Source of the DNA: Anniella stebbinsi
Taxonomy: Eukaryota > Chordata > Lepidosauria > Squamata > Anniellidae
DNA: 64,000 bases
NCBI GenBank assembly: GCA_029215795.1
Contig: JARDYH010000007.1
Location: 75,341,763 to 75,405,762 of the forward strand
Direction of reading: 5' to 3'
The notes beneath the pieces were generated by a model, which did not search any database, was not told where the DNA came from, and worked only from the letters and a program-made list of their open reading frames with translations. The position numbers and the translations under genes are program-made. Below, piece by piece: positions 1-13,115 of the stretch. The first letter of the stretch is position 1; each line of letters starts with the position of its first letter.

Positions 1-415
1 CGCTCCCCCTGCCCTACACAGCCTCCTGCCGGGATCAAACCGGCTCTTGTGCCTCCATTTGCGACGGAGGCAGGCAAGTGGGTGTCACCGTCAGCCCATC
101 AACAATGGGAGCTTGTTTTCCCTGCTGTTGCTGCTGTCGACACCGCCTCCATTTTCGCTGCCTGTTCCTTTACAACAGACCTTCTTCTGGGCCTGAGGCC
201 GCACGCTGCTCGCTTTGTGTTGCTGGCCTAGGGAAGGGACCGTGTCCAAAGGGCTGCACCGCACCCTGCTCCGTGACGTGGTCGTGTTTGGCCTTCGATT
301 GACGCTCATCTTGGTGTGGGATGTTCCTGGCCCCTGAGGCTAGTAGATTTGTGCTTCTTTCTATTTTAGGGAGTACCGTACTTATACACCCAATCAGACC
401 ACAGGTCTATATTCA

Positions 416-894
416 GGTGTGGTGTAGTGGTTAGAGTGTTGGACTGAGAAGCGGGAGATCCGGGTTCTAGTCCCTACTCAGCCATGGAAGCTCAGTGGGT
501 GACTTTGGGCCAGTCACAGACTCTCAGTGTAACCTACCTCACAGGGTTGTTGTTGTTGTGAGGATAAAACGGAGAGGAGGACTATGGCCAGATCTACACC
601 AAGCAGGATATAGCACTATGAAAGCGGTATATAAAGGCAGGATCTACACTACTGCTTTATAGCGGTATTGAAGTGCCTGACAACTGTTGGGGCCCATGAC
701 ACATGCCATATACCACTTTCATACCACTTTCATAGTGTTATATCCTGCTTGGTGTAGATGTGTCAAGGGCCCCAACAGTTCTCAGTGCATTCCAATAGCA
801 CTATAAAGCAGTAGTGTAGATCCTGCCTATGTATGCTGCCTTGGGTTCCTCCAAGAGGAAAAAAGGCAGGACATAAATGTCATAATAATAAATA
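416..894 (+). mobile_element. Sauria-type tRNA-derived SINE interrupted by nested MITEs
   Basis: It shows an A box (TAGTGGTTAGAGTG), a B box (GGTTCTAGTCCC), the body GACTTTGGGCCAGTCAC and GGATAAAACGGAGAGGAGG, and a Bov-B-like 3' tail ending in ATAAATGTCATAATAATAAAT. Bases 587-827 are foreign: SINE sequence stops after GGACTATG and resumes at TATGCTGCC. Confidence 0.85.
587..827. mobile_element. Palindromic MITE nested inside an inverted copy of itself
   Basis: The ends read GGCCAGATCTACACC and its near complement. Bases 637-760 form one complete copy in + orientation; 587-636 plus 761-827 form the two halves of a second copy in reverse. A single related copy is at 15327-15456. Confidence 0.7.
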
Positions 895-1002
895 TAGCCA
901 GCCTTGATCTAGCGCAATTAAAAAAAAATCTAGATGCTGTCAGTGCCCTGGTCCTCCTCTTTCAAAAGACCAAACCCAGTCAGATCACAGATCCATCTCC
1001 CA

Positions 1003-1235
1003 GTGTGGCGTAGTGGTTAGAGTAGTAGACTGGGAGCTGGGGAGATCTGGGTTCTATTCCCCACTCAGCCATGGAAGCTCACTGGGTGACTTTGGGCCAG
1101 TCACAGACCCTCAGACTTGCCTACCTCACAGAGTTGTTGTTGTGAGAATAAAATGGAGAGGAGGATTACCGATGCCACCTTGGGTTCCCTTAAGGAGGAA
1201 AAAAAAGCAGGATATAAATGCAATGAGTAAATAAA
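1003..1235 (+). mobile_element. Sauria-type SINE, near full length
   Basis: Same A/B boxes and body as the copy at 416, uninterrupted, with tail GGATATAAATGCAATGAGTAAATAAA. This family is characteristic of squamates and supports the organism call. Confidence 0.88.
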
Positions 1236-1974
1236 CACCCTCAATATTGCCTAGGCCAGGGGTGGGGAACGCGTGGCAGATGGTGACTGGGCCTGAGGAG
1301 AGCTGGAGTCCCACAATATCTGGAGGCCTGTTCCTGATCTATACTCACTGGCAGCCGCTCTCCCAGGTTTCAGACAGAGGGGTCTTTCCCAGCCATAGAT
1401 GGAAATGTCGGGAATCAAACCTGCGACCTTCTCCATGCGGCGTATGTGTTCCATCACTGAGCTACAGCCTTTTCCCTTCAGCCAGTTGGGCTCTGGGCCT
1501 TCTTATGAGGCAGCCAGATCTAAATAAACAAATGGGGAGTACCTGTTACAGAGGATCTTCACCCCGGAACAGGAGTGCTCTTGTTCAGTCTTCCTGCCAG
1601 CCATGCCTTCCACCAAGGTATGATAATGCAACGGTGGTGAACCTCTTTCAGCCTGAGGCTGCATTGAAGTTCAGAGCCGCTCTCAGGGGCCACGTTCCTG
1701 GCCCCTGGGGCAATCTGCAGTTGCCCATTTGTCATCTTTTTCTCCCTAGTGCAAAATCCAGCCCTAGACAGTCCACAGGATGGGTATGGCCCAGCAACTG
1801 TGGTCAAGAGCAACCCGTGCTGTGGTGCCAATGAGCATGAGGGTCATGGATTGTGTCAAGTTGTGCTAGCCGGTTTCTTTTGCATGTCTTGTTTTTACCT
1901 TTCCTTTCCCCCGGGGGCATTTGTGTGGTGTGCAGCTCCTAAGGTAGAGGAAGAGGTAGTTGCGCTCCTCCTCA

Positions 1975-2095
1975 GATGTTATTGGACTCCAACTCCCATC
2001 AGCCCCAGCCAGCATGGCCAATGTTCAGGGATGGTGGGAGTTGTAGTCAAGCAACATCTGGAGGCCTGCAGATTCCCCAGCCCTGACATAGGGAC
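1975..2095. mobile_element. Short hairpin MITE of the ACTCCCATCA/TGGGAGTTGTAGTC family
   Basis: The left arm GGACTCCAACTCCCATCAGC pairs with the right arm GGTGGGAGTTGTAGTC. Other copies or halves lie near 6670-6785, 12083-12160, 37352-37470, 38545-38670, 44501-44605, 49600-49735, 50318-50420, 56715-56860, 58270-58395 and 61070-61135. It is the most frequent repeat in the window. Confidence 0.75.
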
Positions 2096-3631
2096 TACCT
2101 TTTGTTGGCAGAGGCTTCAGGACTGCTGGCTGGTTAGACCCAAATTGTCTTGCCTATGAATCATGGAACTAGGGTTGAGCCCAGCAATTCTTTGCAGCAT
2201 ACTGGGTCTGGGAGCGGGCAATGAAGTCCATTGCTGTTAGAGGTGAATTGGCAATCTTGCAACCTCGTAGCCCTGTTAGGTTGAATGAATGCAGCCAGAC
2301 ATCGGATACCTTCCTTATTAGAGTATCCGATGTCGCTCTGCATTCATTCAACCCAGGAGGGCTCTGAAGTTGCAAGATTGCCTTCATACTCTGGTTTCTC
2401 TGCAGGTCGTATAAATCTTTCACCTAATCTGTTCTAACAGCAATGGCCAGAGTTTGTTGAGCTACCCCATGCTGGCTGGGAGTGATGGGATTTGTAGTCC
2501 ATCTAATCCTGAAAGGCACCAGGCCAGAGTAGGATGCTTTATATCAGGCATTTCAATCTGGCCCTGTGGGGTCCACAGAAGGCCCAACCCCCTTCTCTTG
2601 GCCCCAATCCCCTTTCCTCCAACCATGGATCATGGTTGTTTGCATTTCCTCCCATTCTGAATGGTTGAAATGCCTCACTGAAGGCTTAGTTACTGGCAGC
2701 AAGAGCTTTATGCTAAATGTGCTGGTATTTTGGCCACGTCTCTTTTGCCTTCAGCACCACCCACCTCTGGAATGTGCCCCACCCCCTTGAAATGGAATTT
2801 GGCCCCTGAGCTGAAAGAAGTTCTACATCACTGCTTTAGATAGTGATTGTACTCAAAGCCACATCAGGAGCTTTCTGACTTTCTGCACTCAAGTTATTAT
2901 AATGAATATTAAATGCATATGATTTCACCATTCTACAAAGGAGCTCAGAGTGGCATATATGTATGTATTATGTATGTATGTATGTATGGGCTCTCCCAGT
3001 CCATCTTGCTATTTTTATTCTGATAACTATGCTGTAAGATAGGTTGGGCCCAAGTTATTATCCAATGAACTTTGTAACTTCCTGTTTTGTTGAGGCTAAC
3101 AGGATCAAGTCTAGCCAGATTGCTCTAAGCAGAAATCAGGACCCTGGAAAGCTCCCAGTGGGCCTTGATGGCTGAGCTATAGAAAGATATTGCCTCAACA
3201 GGGAGCTGTTGCCTTTGGAGGGCAACTTCAGGGATCCCGGAGCCATTTTCAGCGGCCAGAATCTGCCCTGCATGGGCCATGATCTACAGGGTGCTGCACA
3301 TTATGAAGGGCAGCTGAAAAGGATGAGCAGGTTGCCACTGAAATTCAGTGGCAAACTGCTATGGAGTACTAAAAGGGTTAAATTTGACTAGTTCTCAAGC
3401 TAAACTTGACCCTTTTAGCTCTCTGTAACACTAAAACCACAATTTGTGGGTAAACTGCCACTACAGCTAGCTCAGTGGGATGGCAGGGGCTGTATACTGC
3501 CTACCCATGTTACAAAGGCAAGCATGGCCGGTTCTGCATTCCGTCCATTAAGGGGTCTTAAGCTCTTCTTCATCTGAATCTTTCTCAGAGCACTAAGGGA
3601 CTCCCTGATCAGGAGCTATGACACTTTGTTG

Positions 3632-3836
3632 GGGTGACCATATGGAAAGGAGGATAGGGCTCCTGCATCTTTAACCGTTGCACAGAAAAGGGAATTTCAG
3701 CAGGTGTCATTTGCTTGCATCCAGCACCTGGTGAAATCCCCTCGTCATCGCAACAGTTAAAGTTGCAGGAGCTATACTAGAGTGACCAGATACAAAAGAG
3801 GGCAGGGCCCTGTCCTCCTTTCCATATGGTCACCCT
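3632..3836. mobile_element. Long fold-back element, right arm truncated
   Basis: It starts GGGTGACCATATGGAAAGG and ends CCTTTCCATATGGTCACCC. Related copies are at 19553-19716, 29547-29868 and 45556-45877. Confidence 0.7.
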
Positions 3837-5455
3837 ACACTTTGTGGCTGAGTGAGGAGTCAAACACTCTAATGTAAAGATGGGGAACCTCTGGTTCGTG
3901 GGCCAGTTTGGCCCACCAGGCAATCCCTTTCCCCTCCCAAAGACCCCTTCCCCAAAGCTGTGACTCCTCAGCAGGGAGAAGGGATTGGAGAGTGACTCAG
4001 TCCCCTTTACCCCTTCAACAAAAAGCAATGGAGAAGTGACAGAGATTGAGCTTACTCAGTGTCAACCCCCTCTGTGTTCTTACAAAGCCAGCATGGAGCA
4101 AAGCAGGCTCTGTGCAGAGAGAAGCAGGAGCGATTTAAATTCTCCATGCAGAGAATTTAAATTCTCCATGCAGAGAGAGACCTCTGGCTGCTGATGTCAC
4201 AATGCAACTAGGGAAAAGAGGAACAAATGGCTTGCTGCTCTTCCTAAGGCAGGGTTGTATAATCTCAGGCCCGGGGTGGGAGGGAATCTGGTTCACCTGG
4301 GGTCCTGGCCCACCTGGGGTCCTAGCCCAGCCCTCTGGGATTCCCCAAAAGGCCCCACCCCCTTCCTCAGGCCCCACCCACCTGTTTATTTATTTGTTTA
4401 TTTATTAAAACATTTGTATCCCACCCTATATCAGTGGAATCTCAGGGTGGCATATAGATAAAATCAGAACAATGTAAGCATAAATAATTTACACAGCTAA
4501 AAATGTATTAAACCATTAACAAATTAAATTAAAACCTTTCCCCGATCATTTGCTGTTTTCCCAGCTTTTGCAGGGTTTTCCCATTCTGAAAAGTTGAAAT
4601 GCCTCCCTGAAGGCTTAATTGCTGACAGTAAGAGCTTTAAACAAAAAGATGCTGGCACTGGAGGTATTTTGGCCCCACCCCTTTTGTCACTGCCCTGCCC
4701 ACTATGGGAATGCAGCCTCCAAGAGGTTCTCCAAATGAAATTTGGACCTCAGACTGAAAAAGGTTCAACACCCCTGCATTAAGGGCCCCACCCCTTTCAT
4801 CTTTCGCCATGCCCCTTTGCCTTTGGCTCCGCCCATCCCTGGAATGTGGGGGCCCCCAAGAGCTTCAAGTTGGACTAAAAGTGGTCCAACAGCCCTGCCC
4901 TAAGGGATGAGACACTTGAGGGGTTCCCTCACATATTAAGAATAAGGGCACGCACACGTTTTAAAATAAATACAAAGCTATGGATGATATGTTAGTTTTA
5001 AGGACATGACAGAGCCCTACTAATATGGGAACATTTCCTCATCCAGTGTGAGTAGTGTAGAACCCACAGGAAACAGGAAGCTGTCGTCCTGAAGAACTGT
5101 CGCTTTGGCCCCCTGCTCCTCCACAGACCATCTGATCACCCTTGAGTGAGTTAAAGATCCACCCCACCTCTGAGCCGCACTTGAGAATAACAGCAGGGAT
5201 CCCTAATTGGTTGGCTGACATTGGCAAAATGTTCCATTCTTCCCTTTTGGTGACCTGGCCCCAGGCATGCCTGCCAAGATGAGGAATTCCCAGATTGTGC
5301 ATTGGGGCCGACCTGGCACGCTTTTCCTTTGTAAAGATTTATCACTGCTGCCTGTTGAAGGTCACCATTATATGGAACGTTTTATTAGTCCAGTGAGTCC
5401 AAACAATTGTCCTCCTACTTTCAGTTTCAATTTACTTCTCATTCCTTTTCCTTAG

Positions 5456-5536
5456 GTTGACCTTCTCTGTTGTTCACAAATAGCAGTATGAAGCACTTCT
5501 ACAAGACTCTCCCGGTCATCTGGGTCCTATTTGAAG
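5456..5536 (+). CDS. MAG: MAG first coding exon: 5'UTR end plus signal peptide
   Basis: A polypyrimidine tract ending CCTTAG at 5455 opens the exon. The ATG is at 5488-5490 with A at -3. The exon encodes MKHFYKTLPVIWVLFE, a hydrophobic leader, and ends in phase 1 before gtactt. The first 32 nt are 5'UTR, so at least one non-coding exon should lie upstream. Confidence 0.88.
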
Positions 5537-8500
5537 GTACTTTTTGGACAACGGGATGCAATCTGTCCTTGTGATGTTCTCCCACCCCTTTGCAAAAGTG
5601 TAACCCATCACATTACACGCAGCCCACCAGACATGGTTGGTGGCCCTCCAAAGACATGCTAAACTCCATTGATTTCCTGCTTCCTGCAAGCCATAGTGAC
5701 ATAGAAAATGGTTGATATACTTGCTTGGCACAGTGTATCCCAAGCTGTGCTGGGTTGTTCCAAATAGATCTGTGAACAGATGGGTGGCCATATGTCCTAC
5801 TTTAGAGAGGCCAGCCCTCTGTTTGAAGGGCTGTCAGTCCTCTTTTTAAAGCCGCCCTCTGTTTGAAGGGCTGTCCGGTCCGACTCCAGTTTAAAAATAA
5901 AGAATTTTAGCAGTTCAACAGCAGATTGAGCAGACAGTCTTCCCCAATGTGATGAGATGCATTGGTATTTGTTCTCTAAATTATACAAATGGTCTCTGAA
6001 TTATAATAATTATTTCTAACTTTGCATCTATACATACAGTTTAGCACATGCAAATTGTATGAACATCTGTGTACTTTTTGGGGTGATGTGTCAGTAGCCA
6101 CCCTAAGACCTCCCCGCTACCTTCTCTGACAGCCCCCTTAGGTACTCATTTTTGTAAGCTATGGAGGGGACACATAATTTGGCTAAAATGGGGGGAAGTC
6201 AGAGGAAACGTGTACCTTTCACCCCTTAATTCAAGTATCATGAACTAGATCCAGACAGAACTCAGTTTCACTTTTGTTTGTTTGTTTGTTTCATCTATTA
6301 GCATATCTTAGTCTACTACTTGGATAGCCACAGCACAGTGGCAGAGCACATGCTAAAGGTCCCAGCCGGTTCAATCCAGTGGAGGCTGGTGGCTCTGATT
6401 TTAGTGGGGGCTGTGAATTTATTCTGGGTTTCATTCAGAACTCTAAAGGAGATATCTGAGCTGCTGCACCTATTTTGGGGCTAGTGTTCAACACCCTGGA
6501 TACCTTCTTTAGAGTTCTGGCTGGTTCTGACTGAAGCCCAGAATGGATTCATAGCCCCACCAAAATTGGAGCCAACAGCCTCCACTGGATCAATGCCCAA
6601 CGGCTCCAGGCGGGGCCAGGAAAAGACCTGGGTCAGAAATCCTGGAGAGCTGCTGCCAGTCACTGTAGACCAGGGGTAGGCAACTCGTGATTGTGATTGG
6701 ATCACAACACCCATCAGCCCCAGCCAGCATGACAAGGAGTATGGGAGTTGTCATCCAACATAGTCCTGAGGGTGCCTATCACTGGAGAAGACCATACTGA
6801 GCTAGATCAATCAATGTTCTGACTCGATAGAAGATAACCCGGTTTCCTGTGTTCCTAAATGCTATGTACAGAAATGTAAATGGTAGTAAGAAAACTGCTA
6901 AATGGATGGATGGATTCTTTCCAGTGTCACACAAATCTGAATCATTTAGTCTTGGAAGGAGGAGCCAGGCCCAACAATGTCCAAAGCAGGCGATGAAAAG
7001 GCTAATCTCTCTCATTCAGTGGTCCCTTGAAGCTCACAGGAGAAGCTAGAAGCAAGATCACGGCAGAAAGGCAGATCACGGCAGGAAGTGAGTCTTGCTG
7101 GCTGGAACTAGTAGGACAACAGGAGGATATTGTCTCAGCAGGGAGCTAAAGCCAATGGAAGTCATATGCTCAGCTCCACCCTTCTTCATTGTGTAACTTG
7201 GGAAGATAAAGGTTCTGCTGGAGACTTATCCTCTGGCTCAAGGGACAACAACAGGGCTCTGTCCTCTAACTGGGAGGACCCTGAATAAGGCACTGACTAT
7301 CCCACTGCAGAGAAAGTAGCCTGTGCCTCATTCTCATCAGAATCCTTTCCTGTACAATGGAAGGCCTAAGTGCAGTGTGTGTGTATGTATGTGTGTTGAC
7401 ATATTCTGAACTTCCAACTCTGCTCACTCCAGCTCCCCTCCTCTTTCTGTCTCTCTCTTCCAAAGTGCTCCTGGCTGGCCCGTGGAGTGCCTGGATGCCC
7501 GAGAACATTAGAGCCTTCGAGGGCACCTGCGTCGTCATCCCTTGCCGCTTCAGCTACCCCGATGAGCTCCGCCCATCAGCCGTGCACGGCATCTGGTACT
7601 TCAACAGCCCCTACCCCAAGAACTACCCCCCGGTGGTCTACAAGTCCCGCACCAACATTGTCCACGAGAGCTACGTCGGGCGCAGCCGGCTGCTGGGAGA
7701 GCTGAATTTCCGCAACTGCACCCTGCAGATCTCCCGCCTCAGTCCCGAGCTCACGGGCAAATACTACTTCCGTGGGGACCTGGGTGGCTACAATCAGTAC
7801 ACCTACCCAGAACACTGCAACCTTGAGATCATCAGTGAGTACCAGGCAGTGCCGCCAGGGGGTGCCAGTTCAAAGGCCTGCATGTTGCTGGGTCAGGTCA
7901 TGGGTCGCGGCCTCTTTCACCTGGCATTGGAATCCGCAGTCACTAAGGGGTGGGAGAGTTCACGACAGGTAAGGGAGGATGCTGTGCCACATGGTTCGAG
8001 GTTAACTAACCCCAAACATATGATGCCCCCCCATCTAGTTTTAGCCCTGTAGATGATGAATGCAGCTTAGACTCGCCACCCCGACTGGTTTGATCAGAAA
8101 TAAGGGTCACAGCTCAACAGCTGGAGCATCTGCTTTGCATGCAGAAAGTCCCACGTTTCCGCACACACACACTTCATAAAAAGGTTCCCAGGTAGCTGGG
8201 CTGGGGAAAATGTCTGCCTGCTTCCTTAGAGTAAGGATGTTGAACCTCTTTAACTTGGAAAGAAGAATCATAAGGGGAGACAAGCTGGAGGTGGACAAAA
8301 TCACGCATGTTGTGGAGAATGTGGATAGGGCAACATTTTTCTCCCTCTCCCAGAATACTAAAACCCATAAAGCTGATTGGTGGGAGATTCAGAACAGATA
8401 AAAGGAAGGACTTCTTCACACAGCATATCATTAAATTATGAAATTTACTACCAAGGCCACCAAATTGGATAGCTTTGAAAGGGGGTTGGATAAATTCCTG

Positions 8501-11500
8501 CCGGAGAAGATATCAATGGCTATTAGTCCTGTTGGCTATGTGCTACCTCCAGGATCTGAAGCAATAAGCCTATACACGCCAGTTGCTGGGCAAGATGGAC
8601 GGGAGGGTGGTGTCGCACTCCTGTCCTGCTTGTGAGTTCCTGGTCGACAGCTGGTTGGCCACTGTGTGAACAAAGTGCTGGACTAGATGGACCCTAGGTC
8701 TGATCTAGCATGACTCCTATGTTCTTAGGTTCTTTTTCACAATGAGGACTGATTTCAACTTCAGACATGCTCTAGTCACGGGCCAAATTCCAGTGGTGGG
8801 TGGGCTGAAAACAAATGGGCCAAAATCCCAGAAATACTAAAAAATAAAATAAATACCAGCATATTTTAGCTTAGAGCTCTTACTGCCAGTAATGAAGCTC
8901 TCAAAGAGGCATTTCCACCTTTTCGAATGGAGAAAATGCTGCACAAATGATTGGCCTGTGGGGAAAAGATGGAAGGGGGTGTTGACTTCTGGGGAAACCC
9001 CGGGAGGCTGGATTGGGGCCCCATGTGGGCCAGATTTTGCCCACAGGGCTTGAGGTTCAACACCCCTGTTTTAGAGAGTCACTGCCAGTCAGAGCAAAAT
9101 ATGTGGCATGCAGCTACGGAGGCAAGCACCAGGCAGAGACTGTTACGGCGTCGGTGCTCCACCCGATTGCTGAGACTGGTAGGGGGAAATCCAGCAAGCA
9201 GGCAGGCAAGTTCTCATTCCTGAAAGCTCGCAAAAGTACCGAAGAGGACAGGTAAATGAGGACTGAGGGCTGGCTACAGGGAGCTGTCCAGCAGGAGCCT
9301 TGGTGCTGTTTGCTCCCAGGTGCAGGAACAAGAACAGAACTTCGATGGAACTGGAAAGCGAAGATGTTGCAACAGCAAAAGATCAAGACAGAATTCTTTT
9401 TATGCTCTGGGTCAAAGGAGGGCATCACATACACTGCTCCCCAACAGATACTGCTTGTTCCATTGATGTACTTTACAATGTAATTATTGTCCTGGAAAGG
9501 GGTTTGGGGGGCTGCCACCCCCTTAATGCTCATAAGGCTGGCAGTTTTTGCGACGCCACAAGTTTTGTAAGATGTCTAGATAGCCCCCCCCTTTTGTACC
9601 TTAAGATGTATTTTGGAATGGGCTCTTCTGAGGCTAGAACTGGGAAACCTCCGAGCTGTGCTGAGCTGCCCCTGTATGGTAAGCTGCCCCGAGCTGCAGA
9701 CCGGAAGGTTACCTGGGTTAGGATGTCCTCAGAGGGTCCAGTGTGGCTCCGCCTGCCCTTTGGTTTCTCTTCACCTGGTAGGACAATCAAGGCTTCGACA
9801 GACAACCTTGCCCTGTGTCTTCTAGCTTGCACCCTTTATTTGCAGGGGCTCATTCTATTGCAGGAGTGAAACATTTCAGACCCAAGGGTCTAATCCTGCC
9901 TGCCTGTGGTCCCAGCCTGGTCAGCCCACCTTCTCTTGTCCCACCCACTTTCACCCACCCACTAATCATTTGGTGGTTTCTCAGCTTTTATGCAGTTCCT
10001 CACCCACCACCCACCATTCTGATAGGCTGAAATGCCTCTCCTGGCAGTCAGAAGTTTTAAGCTCAAACATGCAGATAATTTTGTTATTTTAACCCTAAAT
10101 AATATTGTAATCCACTTGTGGATTTCCCATATGCATCTGGTTGGCTTCTGTGGGAAACAGAACTTTGGGCTAAATAGGCCTTTCGTCTGATCCGGATGGG
10201 CTCTTTTTATGATTCTTAGCTTCTAACAAAGGTGGAGGGTTTAGCAGTTAGACCTTCTACCTGGAGGGAAATAAATCCCATTTCTGCCTAATCTCCATCT
10301 CTTTTCAACCCCACAGACAAACCCACCATTGTGAGCCCCGTGGAAGTGGTGGAGGGATCCGAGGTCGAGCTGCACTGCGTGGTGCCCGATAACTGCCCCA
10401 ATATGAAGCCCATCATCACCTGGGTGAACCACGAGGATCTGGCCGAGCACTCAGTCTATGCGCGAGTGGAGGAGGAAGGTGGTACTTGGTCCCTCATCTC
10501 CCTGCTCAAGTTCATGCCGTCGCGTGAGAACCATGGCCGTGAGTTGGGCTGCAAAGTCACCTACGCCAACACCACTTTCGAGTTCGATGGTTCTTCCACC
10601 TTGGACGTCAAATGTGAGTCGGCGTTGCGAAGTGGAAGTCACAGGGGCAACCCAGCAGCACAGGGCTGGGGCGCTTTGGAGGAACTCGGCAGGGGAGGGG
10701 TGGTAGCACAGCGGTAGAGGACCTGCTTTGCATGCAAAAGGTCCCAGGTTCAATCCCTGGCATCTCCAGGTAGGACTGGGAAGGAATCCTGCCTGGAATC
10801 CTGCAGATCCAACAAACGGGAGCCAGTGATTAGAATCATGTACAAAATGAGTGTGAAAAGCACCCAACCACTTCAAATCAGTTTAACAGTATTTATAGTT
10901 GCGCGCAAGCACTGCATATAACCCAACTTCCAAGTGCTTGAAGCACACTATAGTATAAATAAAATTATTGTACTATGCATAATACAGAACATTACACAGT
11001 ATCAACACACTCAACAATTTAAATCCTGAAGAATCCTAAAGAAACTCTGCCAGTTGGTGTTGTTCACACTGGGCTTGATGGACTAGTGTGGTCCGATTCA
11101 GTATAAGGTATCTTCCGATGTCCCTGACTTCAGGAGCCAGGGTTGCTTGCTCGCTGAACATCATCCCCACCCCCACCCCGAATTCTTCAGTGGGAAGCCT
11201 TTTCTGCAGCGGAGGCTGATGGCTCCAATTTCGGTGGGGCTGTGAATCCATACTGGGCTTCAGTCAGAACTCTAAAGGAGACATCTGATAGGTTGAGCAC
11301 CATGTCTTACATCTCAGTGGGAGGACTTGGAATCACAACAGTTTGTTGGTTAGCAATTTGTTGGTTAAAAAGTCTAGGGGAGGCTACACACAACTGTGTT
11401 TGCTAAAATAGAATAGGGAAAATTGTATTTATTTATTGTTCTCAGATCAGTAACAGAATTTAACAGCAGAATTTAATGCCTTGGGAAATCTTTTGTTTTT

Positions 11501-13056
11501 ATAAAAGCAAGTTACCAGTTTTGCTTGTTCTAGAGAGGAACGCTGATCTCTTTGACATTCCTCCACAGACCCGCCCCGTATCCTGCAGGTGAACTCTTCT
11601 GTGGAGGTAATACATGGCTCCCAGGTGGTGCTGATGTGCTCGGTAGACAGCAGCCCCATGGCCCTGATCTCGTGGCTCAGAGAAGACGAAGTTCTGCATG
11701 AGGACATAGCTGGAAACCTCACTCTGTATTTAGATAATGTCACCCATCTACATGACGGCATCTACACTTGTGTGGCTGAGAACATCTATGGCATGGAGAA
11801 CCATTCCCTGGCCCTGGCCGTGCTTTGTGAGTGGCTAGTCTCCAAACTCTATGGGATGGGTCCCCCATTCTGGGATGAGCTCTACAGTGTAGTGACTGAC
11901 TGGGGCCAGGATAGGGAATCAAGACGCTCATTTTCAATCTTCCTGGCGTTTAACAAATCAAATCAAAACTAGGGGTCCAATTTCATTTGATTTCAGGAAT
12001 AATTGGGACAATATGGCTTACCTTGGATGGTCTTAATAGGGTTGAAAGGAATTGCTTGGTTCTCTTCCAGAACATTTTGAGGCAGCCTTCCTCAATCTGG
12101 TGTTGGATGACAACTCCCACCATCCCCAGCCAACATAACTGGGGATTATGGGCATTCATTCTGCTCTGACAAAAGTTCAGGACAGAAACTTCCAGAATGG
12201 CAAGGGCTGGTGTGGTTGACCCTCTGCTTCACTGGAGGATTCTGGCCACGGAAGTCTAAGACTAGCATGGCCTTGGGATGCACCCAGAACATGCAAGGCC
12301 TTGCTTGACAAGCCGATGATGGAATGGACCAGAACCTAGAAGGACCATAACTTAGTGGTAGAGCACCTGCTTTGTGTGCAGAAGGTCTCAGCATCTATCA
12401 CAGGGAGAATAATCAGGTGATCTGACTGTGACTCTAGGGAACTGCTGCCAATTAGAGCAATGACATTTAGCTAGATCAGGGGTGGGCAACTTGCAGCCTT
12501 TGGCCTAATTTCAAAAATCTTCTGCCAGCGATTGCTATTGCCAGACAGACCCCTGGTAATAGCAATCTGTCACTCCCCTGGCAGCCTGCTTGGTGAGGAG
12601 AAAGAAGAAGAAAGTAGGAGGGAGAGAAGGGGATGTCAGAAAGAGAAGGAGAGAGAAAGGATCTCAGAAAGAGAAAGAGAGAAGAGGGTGTCAGAAAGAG
12701 AGGGAGAGAGAAGGGGTGTCAGAAAGAGAGGGAGAGAGAAGGGGTGTCAGAAAGAGAGGGAGAGAGAAGGGGTGTCAGAAAGAGAAAGAGAGAGAAGGTG
12801 TGTCAGAGAGAGAAGGCGGTGTCAGAAAGAGAAAGAGAAAGAAGGGGTGTCAGAGAAAGAGAGAAGGGGGTCTCAGAAAGAGAAAAAGGGGAGTCAGAAA
12901 GAGAGAGAGAAGGGGTGTTAGAAAGAGAGAGAGATGGGGTGTCAGAAAGAGAAAGAGAGAGAAGGGGTGTTAGAAAGAGAGAGAGATGGGAGTATCAGAA
13001 AGAGAAAGAGAGAGAAGGGGTGTCAGAGAGAGGGGTATCAGAGAGAGAGAGAGGGT

Positions 13057-13115
<59 letters not shown>

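Larger units (their letters stand above)
1..5455. other. Spacer upstream of MAG, no gene found
   Basis: No convincing coding exon. It holds two Sauria-type SINEs (416-894, 1003-1235), a hairpin MITE near 1975-2095, hAT-like debris (2551-2830, 4246-4900) and a fold-back element at 3632-3836. Non-coding MAG 5' exons may lie here or off the left edge, but cannot be recognised. Confidence 0.6.

Noticed and set aside
1..309. Three overlapping ORFs at the left edge
   Set aside because: No matching splice sites or known family; composition is ordinary, and both strands are open by chance.
421..484. Possible tRNA gene from A and B box matches
   Set aside because: The boxes belong to a SINE with body and Bov-B-like tail; no complete cloverleaf.
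1247..1834. 195-residue ORF
   Set aside because: It runs through SINE and hAT-like sequence and shows no protein similarity.
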